A stretch of DNA of 64,000 nucleotides. Origin: an uncultured SAR86 cluster bacterium (GTDB lineage Bacteria > Pseudomonadota > Gammaproteobacteria > Magnimaribacterales > AG-339-G14). A program made the translations under genes and the position numbers. Below the pieces are notes generated by a model. The model was not told where the DNA came from and did not search any database. It saw only the letters and a list, made by a program, of their open reading frames with translations. The stretch lies in NCBI GenBank assembly GCA_902570035.1, contig CACFWO010000001.1, forward strand, positions 186,001 to 250,000, given 5' to 3'. Of this stretch, positions 12,696-21,388 are shown piece after piece. The stretch's first letter is position 1; each line of letters opens with the position of its first letter.

Positions 12696-13910
12696 TTAAC
12701 TTACTAGCTTGATTCTTAGATGCTTTCTTTTACCTATTTGAAAGTAATTTTCTTCTCCCAAATTTATCAAAAGATCGGGATTTTCAACTTTTTTATTGTT
12801 CATTTTAATCCCTGATTGTTTTATCAATCTTCGACACTCTGACTTACTTTGAATAAATTCATTACCTAACTCTTCATGAGTTAGAAGTTCAACGATTGAT
12901 ATGCCTGAGGTTTCATTTATTTCAAAAATAGGGACTTCATTAGGTTCTAACTTGTTACTGAAAACATTTGTGAATGACATCTCGGCATTCTCTGATGATT
13001 TTTTATCATAGAACCTTTCAACAATTTCTTTGGCAAGTTTCTTTTTAAAGGTCATAGGATTGTCTCCGTTTTTAACCTCATCTTTAAATGAAGCTATTTC
13101 ATCATTGGATCTGAAGCTGAGTAAATCAAAATATCTCCACATTAAATCATCAGATATGGACATAATTTTTCCAAAAATTTCATTGGGCTCATCATTTAAA
13201 GCTATGTAGTTATTGAGAGATTTAGACATCTTTTTGACGCCATCTAATCCTTCTAATAAAGGTAGGGTAATAATCACTTGCTCTTCCTGCCCAAAATGTT
13301 TCTGAACTTCTCTACCGACTAGAAGATTAAACTTTTGATCAGTCCCTCCTAATTCAATGTCAGCTTTCAGCGCATAAGAGTCAAATCCTTGAACGAGTGG
13401 ATATAAAAATTCATGCAAAGAAATCGGCTTATTATTTTCATATCTTTTTTTAAAATCATCTCTTTCTAGCATTCTCGCTACAGTCATTATGGAGGAGAGT
13501 TTTATAAATTCATCAGGTTTCATTTTTTTAAACCAAGATGAATTGAATTTAATTTTAGTTTTCTTTTTATCAAGAATTTTAAAAACTTGATCAGCGTAAG
13601 TTTTCGAATTCTCTGCTAATTTCTTTTCATCGATATTTGGTCTAGTCTCGTTGACTCCTGAGGGATCACCAATTAAGCCAGTAAAATCTCCTATTAAAAA
13701 TATTACCGTATGTCCCAAATCCTGAAATGCTTTGAGTTTGTTTATAAGTACCGTATGCCCTAAATGCAGGTCTGCTGAGGTAGGATCAAATCCAGCCTTA
13801 ACTGTAAGTTTTTTTTTAGATGTTAATAATTTCTTAAAAGAATCTTCGGGTATGATTTCGTCAGAACCTCTTTTGATAATTTCAAGAGCTTGTTTAGTAT
13901 CTTTATCCAT
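12696..13910 (-). CDS. tyrS: Tyrosyl-tRNA synthetase
   Basis: This class I synthetase charges tRNA-Tyr. The 404-residue protein has the HIGH-like motif HLGH (residues 49 to 52), the tyrosine/tRNA region GGTDQKFN (near 188 to 195), KMSKS (227 to 231) and a C-terminal S4 RNA-binding domain (about 340 to 404). Length and motifs fit the shorter-insert TyrS type found in Pseudomonas and relatives. It ends just upstream of the rRNA promoter on the same strand. The order tyrS, M23 peptidase, anmK, erpA, argC next to an rRNA operon is, from memory, also found in Pseudomonas aeruginosa. Confidence 0.95.
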   Translation of the reverse strand: MDKDTKQALEIIKRGSDEIIPEDSFKKLLTSKKKLTVKAGFDPTSADLHLGHTVLINKLKAFQDLGHTVIFLIGDFTGLIGDPSGVNETRPNIDEKKLAENSKTYADQVFKILDKKKTKIKFNSSWFKKMKPDEFIKLSSIMTVARMLERDDFKKRYENNKPISLHEFLYPLVQGFDSYALKADIELGGTDQKFNLLVGREVQKHFGQEEQVIITLPLLEGLDGVKKMSKSLNNYIALNDEPNEIFGKIMSISDDLMWRYFDLLSFRSNDEIASFKDEVKNGDNPMTFKKKLAKEIVERFYDKKSSENAEMSFTNVFSNKLEPNEVPIFEINETSGISIVELLTHEELGNEFIQSKSECRRLIKQSGIKMNNKKVENPDLLINLGEENYFQIGKRKHLRIKLVS

Positions 13911-13975
13911 GATCTGTGTTTATGATAATTTAGATCAAACTTATTTACCTATTTTTTTAATTTAAAATTCAATTA

Positions 13976-15295
13976 ATGCTTAGTTTTTTTAAAGAAATTC
14001 GGATTTATTTAGGAATCATATTCTTATTAATAAGTTCTTTAATAGCTCTAATGTACTTTTCATTACCTAGAGGATTAGAGGATTTTTCTTTATCTTTACC
14101 TGCTGATGAAGAAATAAAATATGAGCGAGAAACAATAAAACTAGGGCAACAAAATGACAATGGAGTAATCAAGACAGATAACAAAAAGGTATACAAGCAG
14201 ATAAAAGTAAAGAGTCAGGATAATTTAATAAAGATTCTAAGAAACGAAAATATTCCAGATAGGTTTATCCAAGCCTTAGTAAGAGCAAAAGGTTCAGAAA
14301 GAATGGCCAGAATCAAAGAAGGAGACTTTGTAGAAATTGTTCATGATTTTTTAATGAATCCAGCATCAATTTCAGTAACATCAAATTTTATAGATGGATA
14401 CGAGGCAATCTTCAAAAATGGTTTATTTAAAATATCTAAGTTTTCAAGAATTCTTGATAAAGAAGAAATCTATCATTCAGCAACGATTGAAGATTCACTC
14501 TTTATATCCGGGAAAAAAAGCAATATTCCTGAAAGTATAATCATGGATTTAGCTTACATATTCGGCTGGGACATTGATTTTATTTATGACATAAGATCTG
14601 GAGATAGTTTTGAGCTTATATATGAGCAACTTTATTGGAAAGGCAATAAGGTAAGAAACGGGGACATAATTTCTGCTAATTTTTACAGGGGTGAAAATAA
14701 ATTCAGCGCTGTTAGATATTTTCAAGATGGCAAAAAGGACTATTTTTCACAAGAAGGAAATAACTTAAAAAAGGCATTCTTGAGATCTCCCGTAGAATTT
14801 AGTTATGTGAGTTCAAAATATAACTTGAATAGAAAACATCCTATTTTGAATACCATAAGAGCTCATACTGGTGTCGACTATGCTGCGAAAACTGGCACAC
14901 CAGTCAGAGCTACCGGCGAAGGAACTGTAATCTATAGAGCCAATAAGGGCGGATATGGAAGATTAATTGAGTTAAGGCATTTTAATGAATACACAACTAG
15001 ATATGCTCATTTGTCTGGATATGCCAAAGGTCTTCAAGTTGGCTCTAAAGTTGATCAGGGAGATATTATTGGTTATGTAGGTAAGTCTGGTTTAGCAACT
15101 GGGCCACATCTTCATTATGAATTCCGAGTGAATGGGATGCATACAGACCCCTTGAGAGTTAAATTCCCTGATGCCAAGCCTATTGAATCAAAAAATAAAG
15201 AAGATTTTACGAATTTTGCTTTAGCTCTTGATTTGAAAATGAACACACTTAAAAAAAAGCTTTTCAGTTCAAATGAAGAAAAAATTGAAGAGTAA
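13976..15295 (+). CDS. M23 peptidoglycan endopeptidase, MepM-like
   Basis: One N-terminal membrane segment (about residues 11 to 30) anchors a periplasmic protein of 439 residues. A LysM/OapA-like part (about 75 to 125) is followed by a C-terminal M23 LytM domain with the zinc ligands H297 and D301 (HTGVD) and the catalytic HLH motif (378 to 380), with H345 in YAHLS. All key residues are present, so it should be an active DD-endopeptidase cutting peptidoglycan cross-links during growth. Its last 23 bases overlap anmK, which recycles a cell-wall product. It is divergent from tyrS across 65 bases. Confidence 0.9.
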   Translation: MLSFFKEIRIYLGIIFLLISSLIALMYFSLPRGLEDFSLSLPADEEIKYERETIKLGQQNDNGVIKTDNKKVYKQIKVKSQDNLIKILRNENIPDRFIQALVRAKGSERMARIKEGDFVEIVHDFLMNPASISVTSNFIDGYEAIFKNGLFKISKFSRILDKEEIYHSATIEDSLFISGKKSNIPESIIMDLAYIFGWDIDFIYDIRSGDSFELIYEQLYWKGNKVRNGDIISANFYRGENKFSAVRYFQDGKKDYFSQEGNNLKKAFLRSPVEFSYVSSKYNLNRKHPILNTIRAHTGVDYAAKTGTPVRATGEGTVIYRANKGGYGRLIELRHFNEYTTRYAHLSGYAKGLQVGSKVDQGDIIGYVGKSGLATGPHLHYEFRVNGMHTDPLRVKFPDAKPIESKNKEDFTNFALALDLKMNTLKKKLFSSNEEKIEE

Positions 15296-16397
15296 CTTGT
15301 TCATCGGAGTCCTTTCTGGGACGAGCGCAGATTCAATAGATGCAGGGTTATTCAAAATTGATAAAAAAATATCTTTTTTAAACTTTGCTTCCACCAAATA
15401 CGATGAAAAACTTAAAGATGCGATCTTAGATATATCAAGAAATAAGAAACTTCCTTCCAAAGCGATTCTGAAAGATATTGATAATAAGGTAGGAGAAATT
15501 TCAGCTAAGACAATAAATAAACTCATTAAAAAAACTCCTTTCGAGGCTAGTGAAATTTGTGCAATTGGATCTCACGGACAAACTCTTATGCATAAAAGGC
15601 AAGGAAGAAAAACATTTTCTCTTCAAGTAGGAGACCCATTTTTAATAAGAAGAGAAACAAATATAACCACTGTGTCTAACTTCAGACAGGCCAATATAAA
15701 AAATGGAGGTCAAGGAGCACCTTTAACACCATCCTTTCATAAAGAGTTTTTTAAATCTTCTACTGAAGACAGGCTCATCATAAACATAGGCGGAATTTCA
15801 AACATGACATTCCTTCCAAAAAAAGGGAACTCCTTTGGATGGGATTGCGGTCCAGGCAACTGTATGATTGATAAATTTATTCAAAAAAATTCTGACAAAA
15901 AATATCAATTTGATAAGGATGGTCAATTGGCTGCTAAGGGAGAGATTAATCCATACGAAATTGAAATTGATAAATATCTAAAATCAAAATTATTTCAGTT
16001 TGAGCTGCCAAATAGCTATTCAATTGAGAATTTTGATTTAGAAAAATTCCAAATAAAACTTGGAAAAGCTTCTTCTGCTGATCAAGCTGCCTGCCTAACA
16101 GAGATAACCGCTCGATCAATCTATAAAAGCATCGAAAATTTTTGTCCTATCAAAGAAGCTTCTGTTTACCTCTGTGGTGGCGGAGCAGAAAATAAGTTTC
16201 TGGTATCAAGATTAAAGATACTTCTTGGATCGTCGTTTCCAATAAAAAATATAAATACTTTGGGGCTTAAGCCAAAATATATTGAAGCAGCAACTTTTGC
16301 TTGGTTGGCAAAAAAAAGGCTAATTGGGCAGAAAATTTACTTAAAACTTTCAACGGGGGCTAGACCTAGCCTATTAGGTGAGATTAACAAAAATTAA
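15273..16397 (+). CDS. anmK: Anhydro-N-acetylmuramic acid kinase
   Basis: This enzyme phosphorylates and opens 1,6-anhydro-MurNAc recovered from peptidoglycan turnover, giving MurNAc-6-phosphate. The 374-residue length and the motifs GVLSGTSADSIDA (phosphate loop region), WDCGPGNC-MID and CGGGAENKFL match the family. The start overlaps the M23 gene end by 23 bases, suggesting translational coupling of wall cleavage and recycling. The 3' end overlaps erpA by 4 bases on the opposite strand. Confidence 0.93.
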   Translation: MKKKLKSNLFIGVLSGTSADSIDAGLFKIDKKISFLNFASTKYDEKLKDAILDISRNKKLPSKAILKDIDNKVGEISAKTINKLIKKTPFEASEICAIGSHGQTLMHKRQGRKTFSLQVGDPFLIRRETNITTVSNFRQANIKNGGQGAPLTPSFHKEFFKSSTEDRLIINIGGISNMTFLPKKGNSFGWDCGPGNCMIDKFIQKNSDKKYQFDKDGQLAAKGEINPYEIEIDKYLKSKLFQFELPNSYSIENFDLEKFQIKLGKASSADQAACLTEITARSIYKSIENFCPIKEASVYLCGGGAENKFLVSRLKILLGSSFPIKNINTLGLKPKYIEAATFAWLAKKRLIGQKIYLKLSTGARPSLLGEINKN

Positions 16398-16741
16398 ATT
16401 GAGAAGGATGCTCCGCAACCGCATTGAGTTGCAGCATTTGGATTATCAACAACAAATTTCGCTCCCTCAAGATTATGTACATAATCTATAGTTGAGCCAA
16501 ACACATATTGCATACTTAGAGGATCTACGACAACGTCTGCACCATCAAAATCTACAAGCGTGTCCTCATCATCTTTTTGATCATCAAATTTGAATCCATA
16601 TTGGAAACCTGAACAGCCACCACCAGTAACAAAAACTCTTAACATTAGAGATTTATTTGATTCTTCTTCTCTCAGTGAGAGAATTTTAGAAATTGCATTT
16701 TCTGTTAAGAAAATTTCTTTGGGTTCAAATTTTTCTATCAT
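16394..16741 (-). CDS. erpA: Iron-sulfur cluster insertion protein ErpA
   Basis: An A-type Fe-S carrier that passes clusters to target proteins. It is 115 residues long with the three conserved cysteines: C43 in GGGCSGFQ, and C107 and C109 in the C-terminal CGCG. The N-terminus (ITLTE-like FLTENAISKI) is typical. It follows argC by 2 bases on the same strand, so the two are probably co-transcribed. ErpA rather than IscA is chosen from the position beside anmK and argC, which is the usual gammaproteobacterial context. Confidence 0.92.
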   Translation of the reverse strand: MIEKFEPKEIFLTENAISKILSLREEESNKSLMLRVFVTGGGCSGFQYGFKFDDQKDDEDTLVDFDGADVVVDPLSMQYVFGSTIDYVHNLEGAKFVVDNPNAATQCGCGASFSI

Positions 16742-16743
16742 TA

Positions 16744-17760
16744 TTAATATTTTAGCGAATGAAACTCATCTATGTCATGCATAAGATTAAAACACTGAAC
16801 TGCTTGACTTGCTGCACCTTTAAGTAGGTTGTCCAAGGCAGCATTTATGATTAATTTGTTGCTGCTTTTTTTGGCACTAACGGCAATTTCGCAAGTTTGC
16901 ATCCCGCTTATATTTATTATTTCAGGTACTGTACCTTTTTTTAAAACTTTTACTAGTTTTTCATCGGCATAGTAATTTTCGTAAATTTTTTGGAAATCTT
17001 TGTTTATATCTTCAGGCTCAACATATGCTGTTATGTACTCCCCTCTGAAGTGAGGGAGTAAGTGGGGAACAAACGAAACATTAAATTTCTTATCCATGAT
17101 TTTGTCTGCATAGTATTTGATCTCATCCTCATGCCTGTGAAAATCTGGAGAGTAAACTTTAAAGTTATCTTTCATCGACTCTGCGAGACCCCCTTCAGAT
17201 TTTGCTTTTCCAGCTCCACTGTAACCAGATTTAGCATCTATGATGATATCGTTACTTTTAAGCTGGCTCATGATCGGCATTAATGACAAGAGACTTGCAG
17301 TTGGATAACAACCTGGCACTGCAACTAAGTTAGATATTTTTATGTCGTCCCTGTAAAGTTCCGGCAAACCATAGATGCTCTCCTTTAAATTTAAAGGATC
17401 TATATGATCAGTGTCATAATTTTTCTTCCATCTATCTGCATCATTGAATCTATAATCAGCTGATAAATCGATAATTTTGACTCCTGCAGATAATATCTTT
17501 GAAGCATACTTCATTGAAAAACCGTGAGGAGTACAAAAGAAGATGGCATCAATATTAGAAAAAGACACTTTATCAATATCTGAAATAATCAAGGCTTCAT
17601 CTTTCTTTTTGAGAGAAGATGATTCTTGCAGCCTCTCTCCGATACTTGATGAAGCATATACAGATACAATTTCCACATGCTCATGTGCATCCAGAATTTT
17701 TTTTAATTCCCTTCCAGAGTATCCCGTGACTCCTGCTATGGCGATTTTAATTTTTTTCAT
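16744..17760 (-). CDS. argC: N-acetyl-gamma-glutamyl-phosphate reductase
   Basis: Third step of arginine synthesis, NADPH-dependent reduction to N-acetylglutamate semialdehyde. The Rossmann motif GVTGYSG (residues 10 to 16) and the catalytic cysteine C151 in VPGCYPTA are present, and 338 residues is normal length. No other arginine gene is in the window, as in other Gammaproteobacteria where argC is paired with erpA. Confidence 0.94.
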   Translation of the reverse strand: MKKIKIAIAGVTGYSGRELKKILDAHEHVEIVSVYASSSIGERLQESSSLKKKDEALIISDIDKVSFSNIDAIFFCTPHGFSMKYASKILSAGVKIIDLSADYRFNDADRWKKNYDTDHIDPLNLKESIYGLPELYRDDIKISNLVAVPGCYPTASLLSLMPIMSQLKSNDIIIDAKSGYSGAGKAKSEGGLAESMKDNFKVYSPDFHRHEDEIKYYADKIMDKKFNVSFVPHLLPHFRGEYITAYVEPEDINKDFQKIYENYYADEKLVKVLKKGTVPEIINISGMQTCEIAVSAKKSSNKLIINAALDNLLKGAASQAVQCFNLMHDIDEFHSLKY

Positions 17761-17811
17761 TATGTATATTTAAAAGCGGCTGGGAATTATACTTAATTGA
17801 AATCAAAAAAC

Positions 17812-18558
17812 ATGAAAAAGAAAATTTTAATTATAGGGGGGCATGATCCAAGCGGAGGGGCTGGAGTGATGATGGATGCTAATATTTGTCGCCTTAATGA
17901 ATGTCATCCACTGACTTTAATAACTAGTGAAACTGTCCAAAATTCACAGAAATCTAAAGATAATTTTCCTGCAACTGAGGAAGTATTTAAAAAACAATTA
18001 GATTTCATTCTTGATGATATAAAACCAGATGCAATAAAAATTGGCCTGATTGGTAGCTATGAGATTGCTCGAGTAATAAAAAATGTTCTAGTAAAAACAA
18101 AAATGCCTGTTGTGATAGATCCTGTAATTGGGCCAACATCAGGGAAGTCTTTTTTAAATAACAAAACTATCGAATTTATGAGAGATGAATTATTACCTCT
18201 AGCCAGCATCGTAACGCCTAATGAAGATGAACTACTTAAATTAGGTAATAAAAACAATCTAGAAAATTCAATTAAGTTCCTTTATGAATTAGGGATTAAA
18301 AATACTTTAGTTACCGGCAAAATCAAAAATAACAAGATTGTGAATTATTTATTTAGCGATGGATGTGATCCACTTCAATTTAAGAATCATCTTTTAAAAG
18401 GACATTTTCATGGAACGGGATGTATGCTCTCATCTTTGTTAGCTATTTTTTTAGCAAAAAAATTCTCTGTTGTAGACTCTTGTGAAAAGGCAAGCAATCA
18501 AACTAACTCATACTTGAAACTTTTCAAGAAAATTGGAAAGGGTCAAAAATTGCTATGA
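17812..18558 (+). CDS. thiD: Hydroxymethylpyrimidine/phosphomethylpyrimidine kinase
   Basis: Makes HMP-pyrophosphate for thiamine synthesis. The N-terminus has GGHDPSGGAGVMMD, a ThiD signature, and the C-terminal anion hole is HGTGCMLSS. I start at ATG 17812; an in-frame TTG at 17797 would add five residues before the hydrophobic first strand. It overlaps thiE by 4 bases (ATGA). No TPP riboswitch fits in the 51 bases upstream. Confidence 0.92.
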   Translation: MKKKILIIGGHDPSGGAGVMMDANICRLNECHPLTLITSETVQNSQKSKDNFPATEEVFKKQLDFILDDIKPDAIKIGLIGSYEIARVIKNVLVKTKMPVVIDPVIGPTSGKSFLNNKTIEFMRDELLPLASIVTPNEDELLKLGNKNNLENSIKFLYELGIKNTLVTGKIKNNKIVNYLFSDGCDPLQFKNHLLKGHFHGTGCMLSSLLAIFLAKKFSVVDSCEKASNQTNSYLKLFKKIGKGQKLL

Positions 18559-19199
18559 AAGGCATTTACGCAATTACTCCAGATGATATTGAAGAAAATG
18601 AATTAATAGAAAAGTCACAAGAATTGATTGAGTCAAAAATTGATTTTCTCCAAATCAGAAGAAAGGCTGACACATTAGACCAGATATATTCTGTGGCTAG
18701 CAAGATAGAAAAATTCTCAAAAAATCATAGCTGTAAATTGATTATTAATGATCACATAGAGATTGCAAAAGATTTAAATGCTGATGGCGTCCACTTAGGG
18801 ATGGAAGATTATGAAAACTTTCTTAAAAAACCTGATGACCAAAAAAAAGTATTTAGCTCATACTTTAGACATAAAGTCATAGGGCTTTCTTGCAAAAATA
18901 ATCTAGGTCTCGTGAAAAATCCCCCTGTCGATTTATTTGACTGGGATTATTTAGCTGTTGGCTCAATGTTTAGAACAACAACTAAGACTGATACCGTTTT
19001 AGTGAATGCTAATCAAAGATCTCTTCTGATGAGGAATTCTTCTAAGCCTTTAATTGCGATTGGAGGAATTGATGAAAAAAATATAGGAGTACTTTTAAAG
19101 GATAATTATAATTTTTTTGCAATTTCAAAATTTCTTTTTAATAATGATTCACCTTCAAGAGCTTTAAAGAAAATAAAAAAAATTATCAAAGGAAGTTAA
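18555..19199 (+). CDS. thiE: Thiamine phosphate synthase
   Basis: Joins HMP-PP and thiazole phosphate into thiamine phosphate. A TIM-barrel protein of 214 residues with LQIRRK (pyrophosphate-binding region), LIINDH, GVHLGMEDY and the phosphate-binding end PLIAIGGID. It is coupled to thiD by a 4-base overlap, and its stop codon touches the next start codon, giving a three-gene unit with the PfkB kinase. No thiazole-branch genes are visible here. Confidence 0.9.
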   Translation: MKGIYAITPDDIEENELIEKSQELIESKIDFLQIRRKADTLDQIYSVASKIEKFSKNHSCKLIINDHIEIAKDLNADGVHLGMEDYENFLKKPDDQKKVFSSYFRHKVIGLSCKNNLGLVKNPPVDLFDWDYLAVGSMFRTTTKTDTVLVNANQRSLLMRNSSKPLIAIGGIDEKNIGVLLKDNYNFFAISKFLFNNDSPSRALKKIKKIIKGS

Positions 19200-20204
19200 A
19201 TGGCTAAATTCGATCTCATTGGACTTGGAAATGCCCTAGTTGATAGTGAATTTCACGTAACTGATTCTTTTCTAAAGAAAAGAGGTTTTGAAAAAGGGAC
19301 TATGCATTTAGTTGATTCCGACGAACAAACTAATTTATTAAATAGTTTAGAAAAAGAGTATGGAAAACCCAGTTTAGCTTGTGGAGGATCTGCAACTAAT
19401 ACTATTTTTTCTGCATCGATTTTAGGATCATCCTGCAGCTATATATGTAAGGTAGGAAATGACAAGAATGGTAATTTTTATTTAGACGACCTCTCTGATG
19501 CAGGAGTAAATATAGATCACTCAGTTATGCTAGATTCAAATATAAATTCCGGAACTTGCACGGTCATGGTAAGTCCAGATGCTGAAAGAACAATGAGTAC
19601 CTGCTTAGGAATAAGCTCTGATTTATCTGCCACAGATGTAGCTGATGAGATATTTAATGATAGCAAATTAATATATTTGGAAGGGTATATGATGAGCGGA
19701 GATGATTCTTATGATGCTTGCATGGAAGCAATAAGATTGGCAAAAAGTAAATATGTTCAAATTGCTTTCACTTTATCAGATCCAAACATTGTGTCAGCAT
19801 TTAAGGAAAGGATGCTAAATGTTTTGAATTCCAAAGTTGATGTTTTGTTTTGTAACGATGAAGAAGCAAAAGTAATAACTGATTTAGAAAATCTTGAGAA
19901 TGCAATAAAGAAACTTGGAGAGTATTCAAAAAAAGTTTTCGTAACTCTTGGCTCTAAAGGAGCTATGATCCTTGAAAATAGTGATATTGAATATGTTGAA
20001 GGATACAAAGTGGATCCAATAGATACAAATGGAGCAGGAGATATGTTTGCTGGAGCCGTTTTAAATCGTTTGCTTGGAGGATGTTCAAATGAAGAAGCTG
20101 CGAAATTTGGATGTTTTTTAGCTTCAAGAGGCGTAACCGTTTTTGGTCCTAGGCTGCAAAGAGAAGACTATTTGAAGTACCAAAAAGAATTCAACTCACT
20201 TTAA
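19200..20204 (+). CDS. PfkB-family sugar/nucleoside kinase (adenosine kinase-like)
   Basis: The protein of 334 residues has the PfkB N-terminal glycine motif (GLGNALVD), the CGGSATNT substrate-binding segment and the C-terminal ATP/catalytic signature DTNGAGDMFAG with its catalytic Asp. The opening resembles bacterial PfkB members annotated as adenosine kinases, but the substrate cannot be settled from sequence alone. It starts at the base right after thiE, so it is probably co-transcribed with thiD-thiE. A nucleoside or salvage role is inference. Confidence 0.85.
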   Translation: MAKFDLIGLGNALVDSEFHVTDSFLKKRGFEKGTMHLVDSDEQTNLLNSLEKEYGKPSLACGGSATNTIFSASILGSSCSYICKVGNDKNGNFYLDDLSDAGVNIDHSVMLDSNINSGTCTVMVSPDAERTMSTCLGISSDLSATDVADEIFNDSKLIYLEGYMMSGDDSYDACMEAIRLAKSKYVQIAFTLSDPNIVSAFKERMLNVLNSKVDVLFCNDEEAKVITDLENLENAIKKLGEYSKKVFVTLGSKGAMILENSDIEYVEGYKVDPIDTNGAGDMFAGAVLNRLLGGCSNEEAAKFGCFLASRGVTVFGPRLQREDYLKYQKEFNSL

Positions 20205-20262
20205 AAAAAACTAGTAAATTAAAGTTTCTTTTGCTATCTTGCACAACCTAAATTTCTAATTG

Positions 20263-20919
20263 ATGGCTACAGCAAAAAAAACAAAATCGAAACCAAAAGC
20301 TTCACCAAAGAAAGTTCCTGCAAAAACAAAGTCATCAACTAAAGTAGCAAAGGCAGTAAAAAAATCAGTTAAAAAAACCACTGCAAGAAAAGCTCCTGCA
20401 AGAAAAGCTCCTGCAAAGAGGGCTGCTGCAAAAAAATCTACTACAAAGAAGGTTGCCAAAAAAACAGCTCCTAAAAAATCTAATATAGATATTTCTGATT
20501 TTTCAAATTTTTCTAGCACATTTCAGCCTTACAAATCGAAAAAAAATGAAAAATATATGAATGCTAATCAAAAAAAGCATTTTGAAAATATTCTACAAGC
20601 ATGGAAAGATGCCCTCCACGAAGAGCAAGAAAAAACCGAAAATTTAATTCAGGCTGATCAAGGTAATTTCCCTGATTCAGTAGATAGAGCATCTAAAGAA
20701 GAGGAATTCATGCTTGAACTACGGAAAAGAGACAGAGAAAGGAAACTCATTTCAAAAATTGAACAGTCTATGAAGGATCTATCAGATAATTTTTACGGCT
20801 TCTGCGAAACTTGCGGTATTGAGATAGGAATTAAAAGACTTGAAGCAAGGCCCACTGCAACACAATGCATTGATTGTAAAACAATCGAAGAGATTAAAGA
20901 AAAGCAACAATACGGATAA
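20263..20919 (+). CDS. dksA: DksA with a long Lys/Ala/Pro-rich histone-like N-terminal tail
   Basis: Residues 89 to 218 are a clear DksA. They have the coiled-coil tip NFPDSVDRA with D138 and D141 (equivalent to the E. coli tip aspartates), the EEEF-LELR-RDRERKLI helix, and the zinc finger C181/C184/C202/C205. DksA binds the RNA polymerase secondary channel and, with ppGpp, controls rRNA and amino-acid promoters. The first 74 or so residues are instead almost only Lys, Ala, Pro, Thr and Ser, with KAPARKAPAKR-like repeats as in histone H1 or AlgP. E. coli DksA has no such tail. Start taken at ATG 20263; the TTG just before it is less likely. It is followed by folK after 2 bases. Confidence 0.93.
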   Translation: MATAKKTKSKPKASPKKVPAKTKSSTKVAKAVKKSVKKTTARKAPARKAPAKRAAAKKSTTKKVAKKTAPKKSNIDISDFSNFSSTFQPYKSKKNEKYMNANQKKHFENILQAWKDALHEEQEKTENLIQADQGNFPDSVDRASKEEEFMLELRKRDRERKLISKIEQSMKDLSDNFYGFCETCGIEIGIKRLEARPTATQCIDCKTIEEIKEKQQYG

Positions 20920-20921
20920 AA

Positions 20922-21386
20922 ATGCCTAATGGATCTGATCAGGTCTACCTAGTTACAGGCAGTAATTCTGGCAATTCACAAAATTACCTAAAAAAAGCTA
21001 TTCTTCTTATCGAGAGGATTAAAAACACAAAAATAATTACTACTTCGTCAATCTATCAATCCAAAAGTTACGGTCCAATTAAACAAAGGGACTATTTAAA
21101 TCAGGCCATCCATATTGAAACAAAGTTAAATCCTTTTGAGTTACTCGATCAGGTCTTATCTGTAGAAGATAATTTAGGTCGAGTTAGAGAAGAAAAATGG
21201 GGGCCAAGAATAATCGATATAGATATTGTTTTTTATGGCGATGAAGAAATCTCAACTCCCAATCTCACAATTCCTCATTATGATTGGAAAAATAGGGATT
21301 TTTTTATTGCATGCTTGGAAGAAATAAGTTGCCCTTTCGTTGAGGGGAATGGTTTATCATTGAAAAAAGTAAAAAAGCTAGTTTGA
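20922..21386 (+). CDS. folK: 2-amino-4-hydroxy-6-hydroxymethyldihydropteridine pyrophosphokinase
   Basis: Folate pathway enzyme that pyrophosphorylates the pterin. The signature [14 protein letters not shown] with the two metal-binding Asp is intact, preceded by the ED-LGRVR-EKWG segment. At 154 residues it has normal length. It sits 2 bases after dksA; dksA and folK are also neighbours (with pcnB) in E. coli. Its stop codon is 2 bases before the likely acs start. Confidence 0.92.
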   Translation: MPNGSDQVYLVTGSNSGNSQNYLKKAILLIERIKNTKIITTSSIYQSKSYGPIKQRDYLNQAIHIETKLNPFELLDQVLSVEDNLGRVREEKWGPRIIDIDIVFYGDEEISTPNLTIPHYDWKNRDFFIACLEEISCPFVEGNGLSLKKVKKLV

Positions 21387-21388
21387 AA

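Noticed and set aside
17761-17811. Possible TPP riboswitch before thiD
   Set aside because: The gap of 51 bases is too short and the THI-box CTGAGA is absent.
20256-20519. Hydrophobic Ala/Phe/Val-rich frame antisense to the dksA tail
   Set aside because: It is the mirror of Lys/Ala codons (AAA read as TTT). It has no start context and the sense strand is clearly DksA.
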